64,000 nt of DNA, taken from JAAXHB01 sp965221635 (GTDB lineage Bacteria; Actinomycetota; Acidimicrobiia; Acidimicrobiales; Aldehydirespiratoraceae). Position 1 is the first letter of the stretch. Each line of letters opens with the position of its first letter. The notes beneath the pieces are model-generated. The model was given only the letters and a program-made list of their open reading frames with translations, had not been told where the DNA came from and ran no database searches. Location of the stretch: positions 1,364,001 to 1,428,000 of the forward strand of contig OZ244902.1 in the NCBI GenBank assembly GCA_965221635.1, in the 5' to 3' direction. This document shows positions 33,449 to 42,678 of the stretch, one piece after another. The translations under genes were made by a program, and so were the position numbers.

Positions 33449-35701
33449 GTGATCGCCCGGTTGTCATTACCTGAGAGGATCGCGGTTGGCGCGGCGGCCC
33501 TGATCGGCGTCGCCTGGATCGTGGGCGCCGTCGCCAACCCTCCTCACTTCTTCGAACCGATCCTGTTCGGGCTGGGTTCGGGATCGATCATCGCGGCACT
33601 GGCCATCGGGCTGGTGGTGGCCTTTCGCGCCTCGGGGGTGATCAATTTCGGACACGGCGCCATCGCCACCTACGTCACCTACGTGTACCTGTCGCTCACC
33701 TCCGACGGGGCCTACCCGGTGCCGCCGATCCCGAATCCGTTGGCGCCGGTTGAGGGCATCGCCGGGGTTGAGATCTTCGACTTCCCCACGTTCGTGCAAA
33801 TGGGCGGCCCGATGGGCAAGGCGCCCGCCATCGCCATCGCGCTAACCACCGCCGCGGCGCTGGGGTTGCTGGCGCATTACGCCGTGTTCAGGCCGCTGCG
33901 TTACGCCCCGGTTCTGGCCAAAGTGGTGGCCTCGGTGGGGATCATGCTGTTCCTGCAGGCGTCGGTGGTGCTGCGCTTCGGCGCACGGGCCAAGGCCACC
34001 GAACCGATCTTCCCCAACGAACCGGTGAGCATCCTGGGACGCCGAGTGGGCCAGGACAGGCTTTGGCTTCTGGGCACCGTGGCGCTGATCACCGTGGCGT
34101 TGTGGGTGCTGTTCCGCTTCACCCGTTTCGGCATCGCCACCCGCGCGGGCGCAGAGAACGAGCGTTTCACCACGCTGCTGGGATTCAACGCCGACTTCCA
34201 GGCGGGCGTGAGCTGGGTGATGGCCTCGGTGCTGGCCGGGCTGATGGGGATCCTGGTTTCACCGATCACGGGCGTCACGCCCAACTTGTTCACGGTGTTG
34301 TTGATCATGTCGCTTGGCGCGGCCTTGCTTGGGCGCATGTCGTCGTTTGTGATCGCAGCGGTGGCGGGCCTGCTGTTGGGGGTGGTGGATCAGGAGCTGT
34401 TCCGGCTGGAGTTGGAATGGACGTGGATTCCCGACATCGGCATCCGTCGCGCCTTGCCGTTCGTGGTGATCGCGGTGGCGATGGTGGTGCGGGGCGAGTC
34501 GTTGCCGTCGCGGGGCGCGCTCACCACCGAGCGTCTCCCCGAGGCGTACGCGCCTCGCATCACCCGGGGGCGCATGATCGGCTACGGGGCGCTGATCGCT
34601 GTGGCGTTCTGGCTCACGGTGTTCGCTCCGTTCCAGTACCGGGCCGGGATGCAGAACTCGATGATCGGGGTGATCCTGGCGCTGTCGCTGGTGGTGGTCA
34701 CCGGTTACGTCGGCCAGATCTCGCTGATGCAAATGGCCCTGGCCGGGGTTGGCGCGTTCGCGGTGGCGTCGTTCGGAACGTCCGGGGGCCTGCCGCTGGT
34801 GGTGGCAATGCCTCTGGCGATCGCGGCCGGGGTGGGTTTCGGCCTTGTTGCGGCGCTGCCTTCGCTTCGCACCCGCGGCGCGAGCCTGGCCATCGTCACA
34901 CTCGCAAGCGGCCTTGCCATAGGCGAGATCTTCTTCAATCGCCCCGGATGGTTCGGACTTGATCGCAGCGTGAAGTCCACCGACCCGCCGTCGGTTCTCG
35001 GTGTTGACTTCGGGCCCAACAGCGACTTCTTTCTGGGAGACGGCAAGATCCCCACAGGCGCCTACGGGCTGTTCCTGCTGGTGGTGACCGTGGCTGCCTG
35101 CGTGGCGGTGATGCGCCTGAGACGGTCGCGCCTCGGTGAACAGATGCTGGCGGTGCGCGCCAACGAGCGTGCCGCCGCCGCGGCAGGTGTGAACGTTGCC
35201 GCGATCAAGCTCAGCGCGTTCGGGATTTCCAGTTTCTTCGCGGCGCTGGGAGGAACGCTCACAGCGTTCAATTTGGGCAGTTTCGGCAGCGAGACCTTCG
35301 GGATCTTCGCTTCGTTGACGGTGCTGGCGTTCGCCTACCTGGGTGGAATCACCACCGTGGGTGGCGCAATCACCGCCGGCACGTTGTTCTCGGAAGGGAT
35401 CGGCATAGTTGTAACCAACGAGTGGTTCATCGACGTGGGCCCCTACACGGCGTACGTGGCGGGCTTCTTCCTGATCGGCACAGCGGTGTACAACAATGAG
35501 GGCATCGACGGATTCCAGCGCAAACAGTTCCACCAGCTCGGACGGCTGTTGCGCCGCCTCGCAGGCAACGGCTCAACGCCCTCGGCCGGTGCGGGCGCGG
35601 CCGGGGTCGCAGTGTCGGCCGGTGCGGCGGGGCCTGGTGCTGCCAGTGTGCAGGGCACAGGCGACCTGAAGGGTGACCCAGCGGAGGGTTCCGATGGCTG
35701 A
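33449..35701 (+). CDS. Fused LivH-LivM permease
   Basis: 750-residue membrane protein combining two permeases that are usually separate. Residues about 1-360 are LivH-like (AFRASGVINFGHGAIATYVTYVY is the LivH 'NFAHG' signature). Residues about 375-690 are LivM-like (TGYVGQISLMQMALAGVGAFAVA, LGEQMLAVRANERAAAAAGVN). Many hydrophobic segments are evident. A soluble Ala/Gly-rich tail of about 50 residues ends the protein. GTG 33449 follows AGGAGAG. Its stop overlaps the LivG start. The second Liv cluster here (56.1-61.6 kb) has unfused genes, so the fusion is specific to this system. Confidence 0.9.
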   Translation: MIARLSLPERIAVGAAALIGVAWIVGAVANPPHFFEPILFGLGSGSIIAALAIGLVVAFRASGVINFGHGAIATYVTYVYLSLTSDGAYPVPPIPNPLAPVEGIAGVEIFDFPTFVQMGGPMGKAPAIAIALTTAAALGLLAHYAVFRPLRYAPVLAKVVASVGIMLFLQASVVLRFGARAKATEPIFPNEPVSILGRRVGQDRLWLLGTVALITVALWVLFRFTRFGIATRAGAENERFTTLLGFNADFQAGVSWVMASVLAGLMGILVSPITGVTPNLFTVLLIMSLGAALLGRMSSFVIAAVAGLLLGVVDQELFRLELEWTWIPDIGIRRALPFVVIAVAMVVRGESLPSRGALTTERLPEAYAPRITRGRMIGYGALIAVAFWLTVFAPFQYRAGMQNSMIGVILALSLVVVTGYVGQISLMQMALAGVGAFAVASFGTSGGLPLVVAMPLAIAAGVGFGLVAALPSLRTRGASLAIVTLASGLAIGEIFFNRPGWFGLDRSVKSTDPPSVLGVDFGPNSDFFLGDGKIPTGAYGLFLLVVTVAACVAVMRLRRSRLGEQMLAVRANERAAAAAGVNVAAIKLSAFGISSFFAALGGTLTAFNLGSFGSETFGIFASLTVLAFAYLGGITTVGGAITAGTLFSEGIGIVVTNEWFIDVGPYTAYVAGFFLIGTAVYNNEGIDGFQRKQFHQLGRLLRRLAGNGSTPSAGAGAAGVAVSAGAAGPGAASVQGTGDLKGDPAEGSDG

Positions 35702-36500
35702 GGCTGTGCTTGCCACAAACGCACTCACCGTGCGCTTCGGTGGCTTGGTGGCGGTTGACGACGTTTCGATCGACTGCCACGCCGGTCAACTCACGGGACT
35801 GATCGGGCCCAACGGCGCCGGCAAGACCACTTTCGTGGACGCAGTCACCGGGTTCCTTCCCAACAACTCCACAGGTTCGGTGCGTCTCAACGGCCGGGAG
35901 GTGTTCGGACGGTCACCGCACAAGCTGTCCCACGACGGGCTCACCCGCACATGGCAAACCCTGGAACTCTTCGACGACATAACCGTGCGCTCCAACCTGG
36001 ATGTGGCAAGCCGCCGTCTCACACTCGCCGGAGCGATCGGGGACTACCTGCGACCTCGGCAGGCCACTCACCGGGTGGACGAAGTGCTGGAACTGCTCAA
36101 CATCGGCGACATCGCCGAGCGGCTGCCACGGGAGCTTTCCCAGGGGCAGCGCAAGATGGTGGGTGTTGGACGGGCGCTGGTGGCCCACTCGCCGAAGATT
36201 CTGCTGCTAGACGAACCCGCAGCCGGGCTCGACAAAACCGAAACCGAATGGTTCGGCACGCAGATGCGCCGCCTGGTGGACGAGGGCTACACAATGTTGC
36301 TGATCGAGCACGACATGGGCCTGGTGCTCAACGTGTGCGACCACATCCACATGTTGGTGTTCGGACGGCTCACCGCTTCGGGCTCACCGGCGGAGATGCT
36401 CAACAATCCCGAAGTGAAGGCCGCCTACCTCGGCCACTCCGGCGCAGGCAGCCGCGCCACCGCAGGCGCCACTCCCGCAGGCCCTGAAAGCGAAGTTTGA
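35694..36500 (+). CDS. Branched-chain-type ABC transporter ATPase (LivG-like)
   Basis: 268-residue ATPase: Walker A IGPNGAGKTT, Q-loop-region TRTWQTLELFDDITVRSNL, signature ELSQGQRKMVGVGRAL (LSQGQ, the LivG style), Walker B ILLLDEPAAGLD, H-loop IEHDMGLV. ATG 35694 overlaps the permease stop and has GGAGGG upstream. The C-terminal tail (PAEMLNNPEVKAAYLG) is diagnostic of LivG. Operates with the fused permease. Confidence 0.92.
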   Translation: MAEAVLATNALTVRFGGLVAVDDVSIDCHAGQLTGLIGPNGAGKTTFVDAVTGFLPNNSTGSVRLNGREVFGRSPHKLSHDGLTRTWQTLELFDDITVRSNLDVASRRLTLAGAIGDYLRPRQATHRVDEVLELLNIGDIAERLPRELSQGQRKMVGVGRALVAHSPKILLLDEPAAGLDKTETEWFGTQMRRLVDEGYTMLLIEHDMGLVLNVCDHIHMLVFGRLTASGSPAEMLNNPEVKAAYLGHSGAGSRATAGATPAGPESEV

Positions 36501-36604
36501 GCCGTGGGACAACGCATGGCGAATGCAGAACGCGTGGTGAATGTAGGTGTGACTTGTGGAAGCGGGCGGTCGCGGCACAACGGGTCGGTAAGGAGGGACT
36601 GGGC

Positions 36605-37324
<720 letters not shown>

Positions 37325-37362
37325 CCCGGGCAGGCGCCGGGGTTTAGGTTTTTGGGTGACGG

Positions 37363-37378
37363 CGTCTCACTTGAGACG
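37363..37378. promoter_or_regulatory. Inverted repeat upstream of the AmiS/UreI-like gene
   Basis: CGTCTCA (37363-37369) and TGAGACG (37372-37378) are perfect complements separated by CT. They lie 26 bp before the start codon. The short loop suits a protein-binding palindrome better than an RNA hairpin. No regulator can be assigned. Confidence 0.5.
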
Positions 37379-37404
37379 GCGTATGTCTCTACGAAAGGAG
37401 ATCC

Positions 37405-37932
37405 ATGCCTCCTATAACGATTGTGTTCATCGCGACTGGTCTTGTCGTGTGGCTCAATGCCCTCTACTTCCTCGGCGTCGGCGCCGACGAGAAGGAGGGC
37501 GGCTCGAACCCGCTGGTCGGAATCGGCCACGCGTCGATGGTTGTGGGCTTGCTCAACCTGGTGCAGGCCGTTTACATCATGTGGGCACGGCCCCTCGACG
37601 ACGCGTCGGTGGTGCTCGCCGGACTGGTCGTCTTCTACGGCCTGTTCTTCACGGTGCTCGGCAAGGCCGAGATGAGCGGATGGGACCTGAGAGTCGTTGG
37701 CAACCTGGCAGTGCCGGTAGCCATCCTGCCTCTGTTCTGGTGGGACGCACTCCCCGGTGACTGGATGATGCGGTCAATTCTGATCGTGTGGCTGGTTGCC
37801 TTCCTGTCGGTCACCCTCACCACCTACGGCAAGCTTCAAGCGAAGCTGTTCGGCCTGATCCTCGCCGCCACGGCGATCTACACCTTCTGGGTGCCCGCAC
37901 TGGTGCTGGCCACCGGAAACGAAATTCCCTAG
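37405..37932 (+). CDS. Small polytopic membrane protein, AmiS/UreI-like
   Basis: 175-residue protein with about six hydrophobic segments. It matches the pattern of AmiS/UreI urea/amide channels: a short N-terminal helix, LNALYFLGVGADEKEGG, NPLVGIGHASMVVGLLNLVQAVYIMW, and Trp- and Phe-rich later helices. ATG 37405 follows AAAGGAG. These channels pass urea or short amides. Placement after an ABC importer and not far from a dimethylformamidase-like gene (39824-41611) is consistent with amide metabolism. The family call is moderate. Confidence 0.65.
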   Translation: MPPITIVFIATGLVVWLNALYFLGVGADEKEGGSNPLVGIGHASMVVGLLNLVQAVYIMWARPLDDASVVLAGLVVFYGLFFTVLGKAEMSGWDLRVVGNLAVPVAILPLFWWDALPGDWMMRSILIVWLVAFLSVTLTTYGKLQAKLFGLILAATAIYTFWVPALVLATGNEIP

Positions 37933-38181
37933 GGACTCAGCCAGTAGCCCGCTCCGGCTGCCCTGGTTCGCCATGGGCGGCCCTCGGGCGAACATGTCAA
38001 GTCAACCGGCTCCACTCGAAGGCAACTTCGCGTGGGGCCGGTTGTCGCGTCCGGGCAGGCGCACGCAGCTTGAGGTGACCAAGGTGGTTCTGTTCTTGGT
38101 TGGTGGTCACCCGCCGCGCCTCGGGCTTGCTGCCCGCAGGTGGGGTGCCTGGCCCATGGATCCCGAATTACGGTGGTGGGA

Positions 38182-38577
38182 GTGAGCGAACCTTCACGAA
38201 CGGTGTCGTCGCGGTGGCTGGGTGGCTACCGCTGCGACGTGCAAGCCGGCGATTTCACCTTGCCGGTGGACGAGCCGCTCAGCGTGGGCGGCACCAACGA
38301 GGGCCCACAGCCAACCGAGTTGCTGCTGGCAGCGGTGGCGTCCTGCTTCACCCTGGCGGTGAGCCACGCGGCCAAAAAACGCGGTGTCGAGTTGACCCAC
38401 CTGGCTGTAGACGTGACGGGCACCTATCACGGCCCGAGCTTCTCCGCCCTGGAGATACGCGTCGACGTGGGCTGCGACGAAGCCATCAAGCAGAAACTGC
38501 TCGACGCCGCAGCAAGGGTGTGCTACGTCACCAACACCCTGAGAAACACCCCAACAATCACCACCACAGCAGTCTGA
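38182..38577 (+). CDS. OsmC-family protein
   Basis: About 131 residues from GTG 38182; ATG 38140 would add a tail unlike the family. Features are DEPLSVGGTNEGPQPTELLLAAVASCFTLAVSHAAKKRG, with the conserved Cys of the OsmC/Ohr peroxidatic helix (ASC), and the end YVTNTLRNTPTITTT. The VCYVTNTL segment has a second Cys, giving the pair used by Ohr/OsmC enzymes to reduce organic hydroperoxides. Its neighbours are functionally unrelated. The 249-bp upstream gap holds no feature I can support. Confidence 0.8.
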   Translation: MSEPSRTVSSRWLGGYRCDVQAGDFTLPVDEPLSVGGTNEGPQPTELLLAAVASCFTLAVSHAAKKRGVELTHLAVDVTGTYHGPSFSALEIRVDVGCDEAIKQKLLDAAARVCYVTNTLRNTPTITTTAV

Positions 38578-38613
38578 CCACCCACCCCGTCCAGCGGCCG
38601 GAGGCCTGTTGCG

Positions 38614-38655
38614 TCGTCCGGTAGGCTGATCGCATCGTCCGGTGGGCTAATCGGT
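38614..38655. promoter_or_regulatory. Two adjacent 21-bp direct repeats upstream of vapBC45
   Basis: TCGTCCGGTAGGCTGATCGCA (38614-38634, 21 bases) and 38635-38655 agree at 17 of 21 positions and lie 46 bp before the antitoxin start. Toxin-antitoxin operons commonly autoregulate through repeated operator sites, so this is a candidate operator. Confidence 0.5.
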
Positions 38656-38701
38656 GGAGTCATTTGACTGTGCTGCAAGGCGAGGTGTGAAGTAGAAGGA
38701 G

Positions 38702-39421
38702 ATGCTCGCGACTCAAGTAGATCGATTCACGCAACCGCTGTACAACGTGGCTGAGGCCGCGCGATTTGTGGGCATGGTGCCCTCGACGCTCAGGGCCTGG
38801 GCGCGCCGCGAACCCTCGGCTCAAAAGGCACAGACTGAGAGAACCAAACGCGCTGTGGTGACTGTGCTACCGGGCGAGGTCGGCGACGACCGTCGGGTTC
38901 CCTTTGTGGGCCTGGTGGAAGCCATGGTTGTTCAGGCATTCCGACAAACCGGATTGCCACTTCAGCGCATCCGCCGGGCAGTGACCGCACTGGCCGATCA
39001 AAACGAACTGGATCATGCACTGGCCACCAGGCGCCTGTACACCGACGGTGCCAACGTCCTTTACGACTATGCCGACATGCATGCAGATCGACAGCTACGG
39101 CTATTGGTGGTTGGCACGGGACAACGTGTCTTCCATGAAGTCATCCTGAACTATCTCAAGAGGATCCAATTCGAGGATGAGAAAGACAATTGGGCCACCA
39201 GCCTGATTCTCCCGGTGACCCAGCAAGAAGTCCTGCGTGCCACTCCTGGTGTTGCCGGAGGGGATCCGGTGTTCATACGCGGCGGAGCACCCCTTTCCGC
39301 CGTAAGATCAAGGCATGTGGCGGGTGAACCCTTGGAGTCCATCTCTCAAGACTATGACGTGCCCCTGAGAGACATTGTCGATGCAATGAACCGCATTTGG
39401 CCCCCCGCAAGTGCAGCCTGA
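38702..39421 (+). CDS. vapB45: VapB45-type antitoxin (HTH plus DUF433)
   Basis: 239-residue protein. The N-terminus has a MerR-like helix-turn-helix (YNVAEAARFVGMVPSTLRAWARRE), and the C-terminus has a DUF433-type domain (GGDPVFIRGGAPLSAVRSRHVAGEPLES through DIVDAMNR). Length and architecture match mycobacterial VapB45 as I recall it (about 239 residues, next to a PIN-like VapC45). ATG 38702 follows AGAAGGAG. It should bind and neutralise the toxin encoded next and repress the operon. The toxin gene starts within its last codons. Confidence 0.82.
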   Translation: MLATQVDRFTQPLYNVAEAARFVGMVPSTLRAWARREPSAQKAQTERTKRAVVTVLPGEVGDDRRVPFVGLVEAMVVQAFRQTGLPLQRIRRAVTALADQNELDHALATRRLYTDGANVLYDYADMHADRQLRLLVVGTGQRVFHEVILNYLKRIQFEDEKDNWATSLILPVTQQEVLRATPGVAGGDPVFIRGGAPLSAVRSRHVAGEPLESISQDYDVPLRDIVDAMNRIWPPASAA

Positions 39422-39821
39422 AGAAGGCAAACACACCTTTCTGCTAGATCGGGGACTCGGTAGACGAGCCATCGCAGAGGTACTACGCAAGCGAGGCCAT
39501 ACTGCGTTGCCGCTGGGAGACTTGTATCCTGATGACGCCCAGTACGTGGCTGATTCTGAGTGGATGATCCATGCCGATCAACAAGGTTGGATCGCCCTGA
39601 CGAAGGACAAGAACCTGGTTCGCGACCATCGCGCCACGCTGCAAGCATCCTCACTGCGGCTGTTCTTGTTGCCCAATGCCAACCTAACCGGACCAGAAAT
39701 GGCGCAAAGAGTGGATGTCAACCTTGATCGAATCATCAAGAAATGTCTCAAACCAGGGCCATTTGTGTACGCACTCCTGCCGCAGGCATTGGAGAAACGC
39801 TGGCCCCGTGACACTCCCTGA
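39411..39821 (+). CDS. vapC45: VapC45-type PIN-like toxin
   Basis: 136-residue protein from GTG 39411, overlapping the antitoxin gene by 11 bp. A PIN-like ribonuclease fold of the VapC45 type is suggested by FLLDRGLGRRAIAEVLRKRGH (first acidic residue), the central acidic cluster DLYPDDAQYVADSEW and GWIALTKDKNL. These would hold Mg2+ for RNA cleavage. Note the first motif has DRG where D-x-N/D is common. Together with the upstream DUF433 antitoxin the pair is convincing. It stops 2 bp before the convergent dimethylformamidase-like gene. Confidence 0.8.
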   Translation: MQPEEGKHTFLLDRGLGRRAIAEVLRKRGHTALPLGDLYPDDAQYVADSEWMIHADQQGWIALTKDKNLVRDHRATLQASSLRLFLLPNANLTGPEMAQRVDVNLDRIIKKCLKPGPFVYALLPQALEKRWPRDTP

Positions 39822-39823
39822 TC

Positions 39824-41611
39824 TCACGGGGAGAGGAAATTGGTTAGGACGTTTTTTGTTATTTTTTGGCATTGGGGGTGGTTTTGGGCTAGGGCTTGGC
39901 ACCATTCTGTGGTTCCGGCGCAGAACACCTCGCCTTGTCCCTTTTTCATGTAGGTGATCACTGCGCTGCCGTGACGCAGGCGGTCGCGGTGTTCGGGGGT
40001 GTCGGCGCCGTAGATGGCCTCCGCGGCGAAGGACAGGTCGCCATCTGTGATGGACAGGACGCTGCCACTGTGGCCGTGGTCTTCCTCCTGGAGGGTCACC
40101 GGGGTCAGGGCCAGGATCTCCAAGCCCTCGGGGGTGCCGTCCTGGCCGGTGGGGTATGGCAGGCCGGCGCGAAACGTGTAGTCGATGCCGTCGGTTTCGT
40201 AACCCACCACGGGGACGTCTCGGCCCAGCACTTCGGCGTAGTACACGTCGGCCCCCGCAAAGGCCCAGTGATCGGGGCGGTACACGATGAACCCGCCCGG
40301 GCCTCGCGGCGACAGTCCACCCATGCGCGAATACACCCCACGAAAGCCGTTGCCGCCAAAGGTGCTGACCGGAGGCCAGTTGATGTGGAGTGCCTCGAAC
40401 GCCCCGGTTCGCAGGTCGATGTTGGGGTTGTGGCGTTGAGGATCGGCATGCGCTGCGTACTTGTGGCACACCAGCACCAACGGCGCCCTCGCGGGTTGCG
40501 CTGTGTCGGCGGTGCTTGCGGCTGAGTCGGCGTCCTCGAGGCGCACCTGCCAAGCGATGTTTCCTCCCAGGCGGGCGTAACGGCCACCGGCCTCGATGAA
40601 CGAATCGAGCACACGGCGACCGGCGGCGGTCCAGTACTCGTCGTGACCGGTGGTTACCACCACCGAATACCCGTCCAGCACGCTCGGGTCGCGGTCGAGA
40701 TCCCATTGCGAAATCAGGTCGGGCTGGTAGCCGTTGGCCTCCAGCCAGCGAAACGTGAGCGCGTCGTAGCGGGCCCATCCGGCGGCCACCGTCCACACCG
40801 AGTAGCCGTTGCTCACCGCCCAATCCGCTGCCGGTATCCCGACCGCGGCCCCCACCGGCGGTGGTGGCTGGGCCACGCGCGGCGCACCAACCGGGGTGCG
40901 GATCAATCCCCGAGACCAAGGCCGGTGGAAGCTCAGGCGCGACTTGAAGCTCTTCTCTCGCACCTCCAGTGGGTCGGCCGAATGGTCGACGAACTCGTCG
41001 GAGAAGTACCCGCAGCCACCGCCCCAGTCGTTGTACTCCTGCCAGGTGTAGGTGGCCGCGATCATCAACAACTTCGAGCGCTGCGCCCCCGAGCGGTGCG
41101 TCCCGGAGTCTTGCGCCCCCGATTCGGGCGTCCCCGACTCCTGCGCCCCCGATTTCTCTGCGTCGGAGTCTTGGGTGTTCGAGGCGTCCGGGCCCTGAGA
41201 GGCGCGAAGCACGAAGAAAGCGTCCTGGGACACCTCGCGCCCATCCCTAGCGCCGCGCAGCACCACGATGTACCCCCCCGACGCCCAGTGATCGGGAATC
41301 ACAAACGACGCCGCGCACGGCCATCCGCAACCGTCGGCCACCACGTCGGCGCCCAGCGGATGTGCCTCACCTGCCAAACCCCCGCGCTCGAAGACCTTCT
41401 CGAAGGCGTGGCCGTCGCGCCAAACCTCGAACCCCCAGGTGGTTGCCGTGGTGGACACGTGCAGCCCCACCCGCTCGCCGGGGGCGTAGCTGGGCAGGTC
41501 GGTGTACCCCCAGATCTCGAGAGCATCGGGATCGCCGCTGGGGCCGTCCGCGGTGATCCGCTCAAGCCAGGTGAGCCACTGACCCTCGGCGCTGCCACGT
41601 TCCACGGTCAC
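39824..41611 (-). CDS. N,N-dimethylformamidase beta-subunit-like protein
   Basis: 595-residue protein like the large (beta) subunit of N,N-dimethylformamidase, a mononuclear iron amidohydrolase. An N-terminal concanavalin-like/Ig part covers residues about 1-150. A repeat-rich Ser/Gly/Ala/Gln linker (about 150-180) follows, then the catalytic-type domain (LLMIAATYTWQEYNDWGGGCGYFS, VVTTGHDEYWTAAGRRVLDSFIEAGG, LGGNIAWQVRLED). Tyr residues in this domain bind iron in the characterised enzyme. No small alpha subunit gene is adjacent, so the substrate may differ from dimethylformamide. First downstream of three VOC genes and a dehydrogenase on the same strand. Confidence 0.8.
   Translation of the reverse strand: MTVERGSAEGQWLTWLERITADGPSGDPDALEIWGYTDLPSYAPGERVGLHVSTTATTWGFEVWRDGHAFEKVFERGGLAGEAHPLGADVVADGCGWPCAASFVIPDHWASGGYIVVLRGARDGREVSQDAFFVLRASQGPDASNTQDSDAEKSGAQESGTPESGAQDSGTHRSGAQRSKLLMIAATYTWQEYNDWGGGCGYFSDEFVDHSADPLEVREKSFKSRLSFHRPWSRGLIRTPVGAPRVAQPPPPVGAAVGIPAADWAVSNGYSVWTVAAGWARYDALTFRWLEANGYQPDLISQWDLDRDPSVLDGYSVVVTTGHDEYWTAAGRRVLDSFIEAGGRYARLGGNIAWQVRLEDADSAASTADTAQPARAPLVLVCHKYAAHADPQRHNPNIDLRTGAFEALHINWPPVSTFGGNGFRGVYSRMGGLSPRGPGGFIVYRPDHWAFAGADVYYAEVLGRDVPVVGYETDGIDYTFRAGLPYPTGQDGTPEGLEILALTPVTLQEEDHGHSGSVLSITDGDLSFAAEAIYGADTPEHRDRLRHGSAVITYMKKGQGEVFCAGTTEWCQALAQNHPQCQKITKNVLTNFLSP
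41081..41160. repeat. 30-bp in-frame repeat in the dimethylformamidase-like linker
   Basis: Units at 41081-41110 and 41111-41140 and a partial third encode ESGAQ/ESGTP-type pentapeptides between the two domains. The period is 30 bp (two related 15-bp halves), so copy change keeps the frame. Confidence 0.8.
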
Positions 41612-41623
41612 CGCAAGTCCTCC

Positions 41624-42643
41624 TCAACCGTGATGCGCAGCGGCGTTCGCTGCGCCGCTGTTTCGCCGGTTGAGTCGCAGCGCCTGGTCGCCTCGGCGGG
41701 GAAGCACCGAAGGGTTGCGTTTCCAGTCGTCCACCCAGTGGCTCACGCAGCGCCCCTTGCGGTGGGCATCGGTCATCAAATCCGGCGGTGGTGGGCTCAT
41801 CAACTCGATGTGGGTGCCGTCCGCGTCGTAGAGCCAGGCGATGGTGGTGTCGTACTCCGGGTAGTGCGCCGGGGGGCTCAACGGCTCGACCCCTGCCTCC
41901 ACAGCGGCGCGCCAGGTTCCGTCCACGTCGGCCACGGTGAAGCAGATGTGGTCATAGCACGGGCCTCGGCGCTCGGCCACCGCCCCGTCGATCGTGTCGA
42001 AAGCCCCGCCGATGACCTCCAAACAGAACTCGTGACCGGCCCCGTCAAAGAACGGGTCGCCAAGCATCACGAATCCCTGCCTGCCGCCTCCGGACAGGGG
42101 CGCGGTGAAGTCGTAGGTCTTCACCAGTGAGAAGTGCTCGCACCAGAACCTCTCGGACGCGGCCAGGTTGCCGGTGAGACAACTCACGTGATGCAACGCC
42201 GGTTCGCTCCGAGCGCCGCGCGCCGGCCGGGGAACGGCCACGTCCACGTGCTGCACAAGGTCGATCATCAGGCCCTCGGGCGACCACACCCCGGCGGCAA
42301 CCGCCAGCGTCACCCCGTCCACCACGAACGGCTCCGGCTGCCACGCCGAGCGAACCCCCGCGGCCAGCAGGGTCTCGTACTCGGCGGTCACGTCGTCGCA
42401 AACCAGCGCAACCCGCTCGATGCCCCATCCCGCATCGGCCACGTACTGCTCGGATTCGGGCAGCAACGGAGGCCCCTGAATCTCGATCAGCACGTCGGTA
42501 CCGGCGCCCAGGAAGGCGATGTCGTGTGCGCCACGCCGGTAGGAGCGCTCGGTTAGCTCACATCCCAGCGCTTGGTACAGCGCGCTGGCGTAATCCACGT
42601 CAGCTGTGAGCAAGCCCACATGGTCAAAACGGAAGCCGCCCAC
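41624..42643 (-). CDS. VOC-fold dioxygenase/glyoxalase-like protein with two domains
   Basis: About 339 residues from GTG 42643, which has GAAAGG five bases upstream and avoids overlap with the next gene; GTG 42703 would add 20 residues. Two vicinal-oxygen-chelate domains are visible. The first starts FRFDHVGLLTADVDYASALYQALG. The second starts LHHVSCLTGNLAASERFWCEHF, with metal residues His (LHHV), His (CYDHICFTV) and Glu (THIELMSPP). It resembles extradiol dioxygenases and methylmalonyl-CoA epimerase. A C-terminal basic tail follows. The reaction is undefined. Confidence 0.8.
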   Translation of the reverse strand: MGGFRFDHVGLLTADVDYASALYQALGCELTERSYRRGAHDIAFLGAGTDVLIEIQGPPLLPESEQYVADAGWGIERVALVCDDVTAEYETLLAAGVRSAWQPEPFVVDGVTLAVAAGVWSPEGLMIDLVQHVDVAVPRPARGARSEPALHHVSCLTGNLAASERFWCEHFSLVKTYDFTAPLSGGGRQGFVMLGDPFFDGAGHEFCLEVIGGAFDTIDGAVAERRGPCYDHICFTVADVDGTWRAAVEAGVEPLSPPAHYPEYDTTIAWLYDADGTHIELMSPPPPDLMTDAHRKGRCVSHWVDDWKRNPSVLPRRGDQALRLNRRNSGAANAAAHHG

Positions 42644-42678
42644 GGGCACCTTTCGGACAGGCCGGGAGCCTGGGTTGG

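Noticed and set aside
37340..37404. Guanidine or other riboswitch before the AmiS/UreI-like gene
   Set aside because: The only structure is a 7-bp palindrome with a 2-base gap. There are no paired ACGR loops or other conserved riboswitch features.
37973..38185. Small open frame of about 70 codons between the AmiS/UreI-like and OsmC genes
   Set aside because: No ribosome site, no domain, and out-of-frame composition; it overlaps the OsmC start region.
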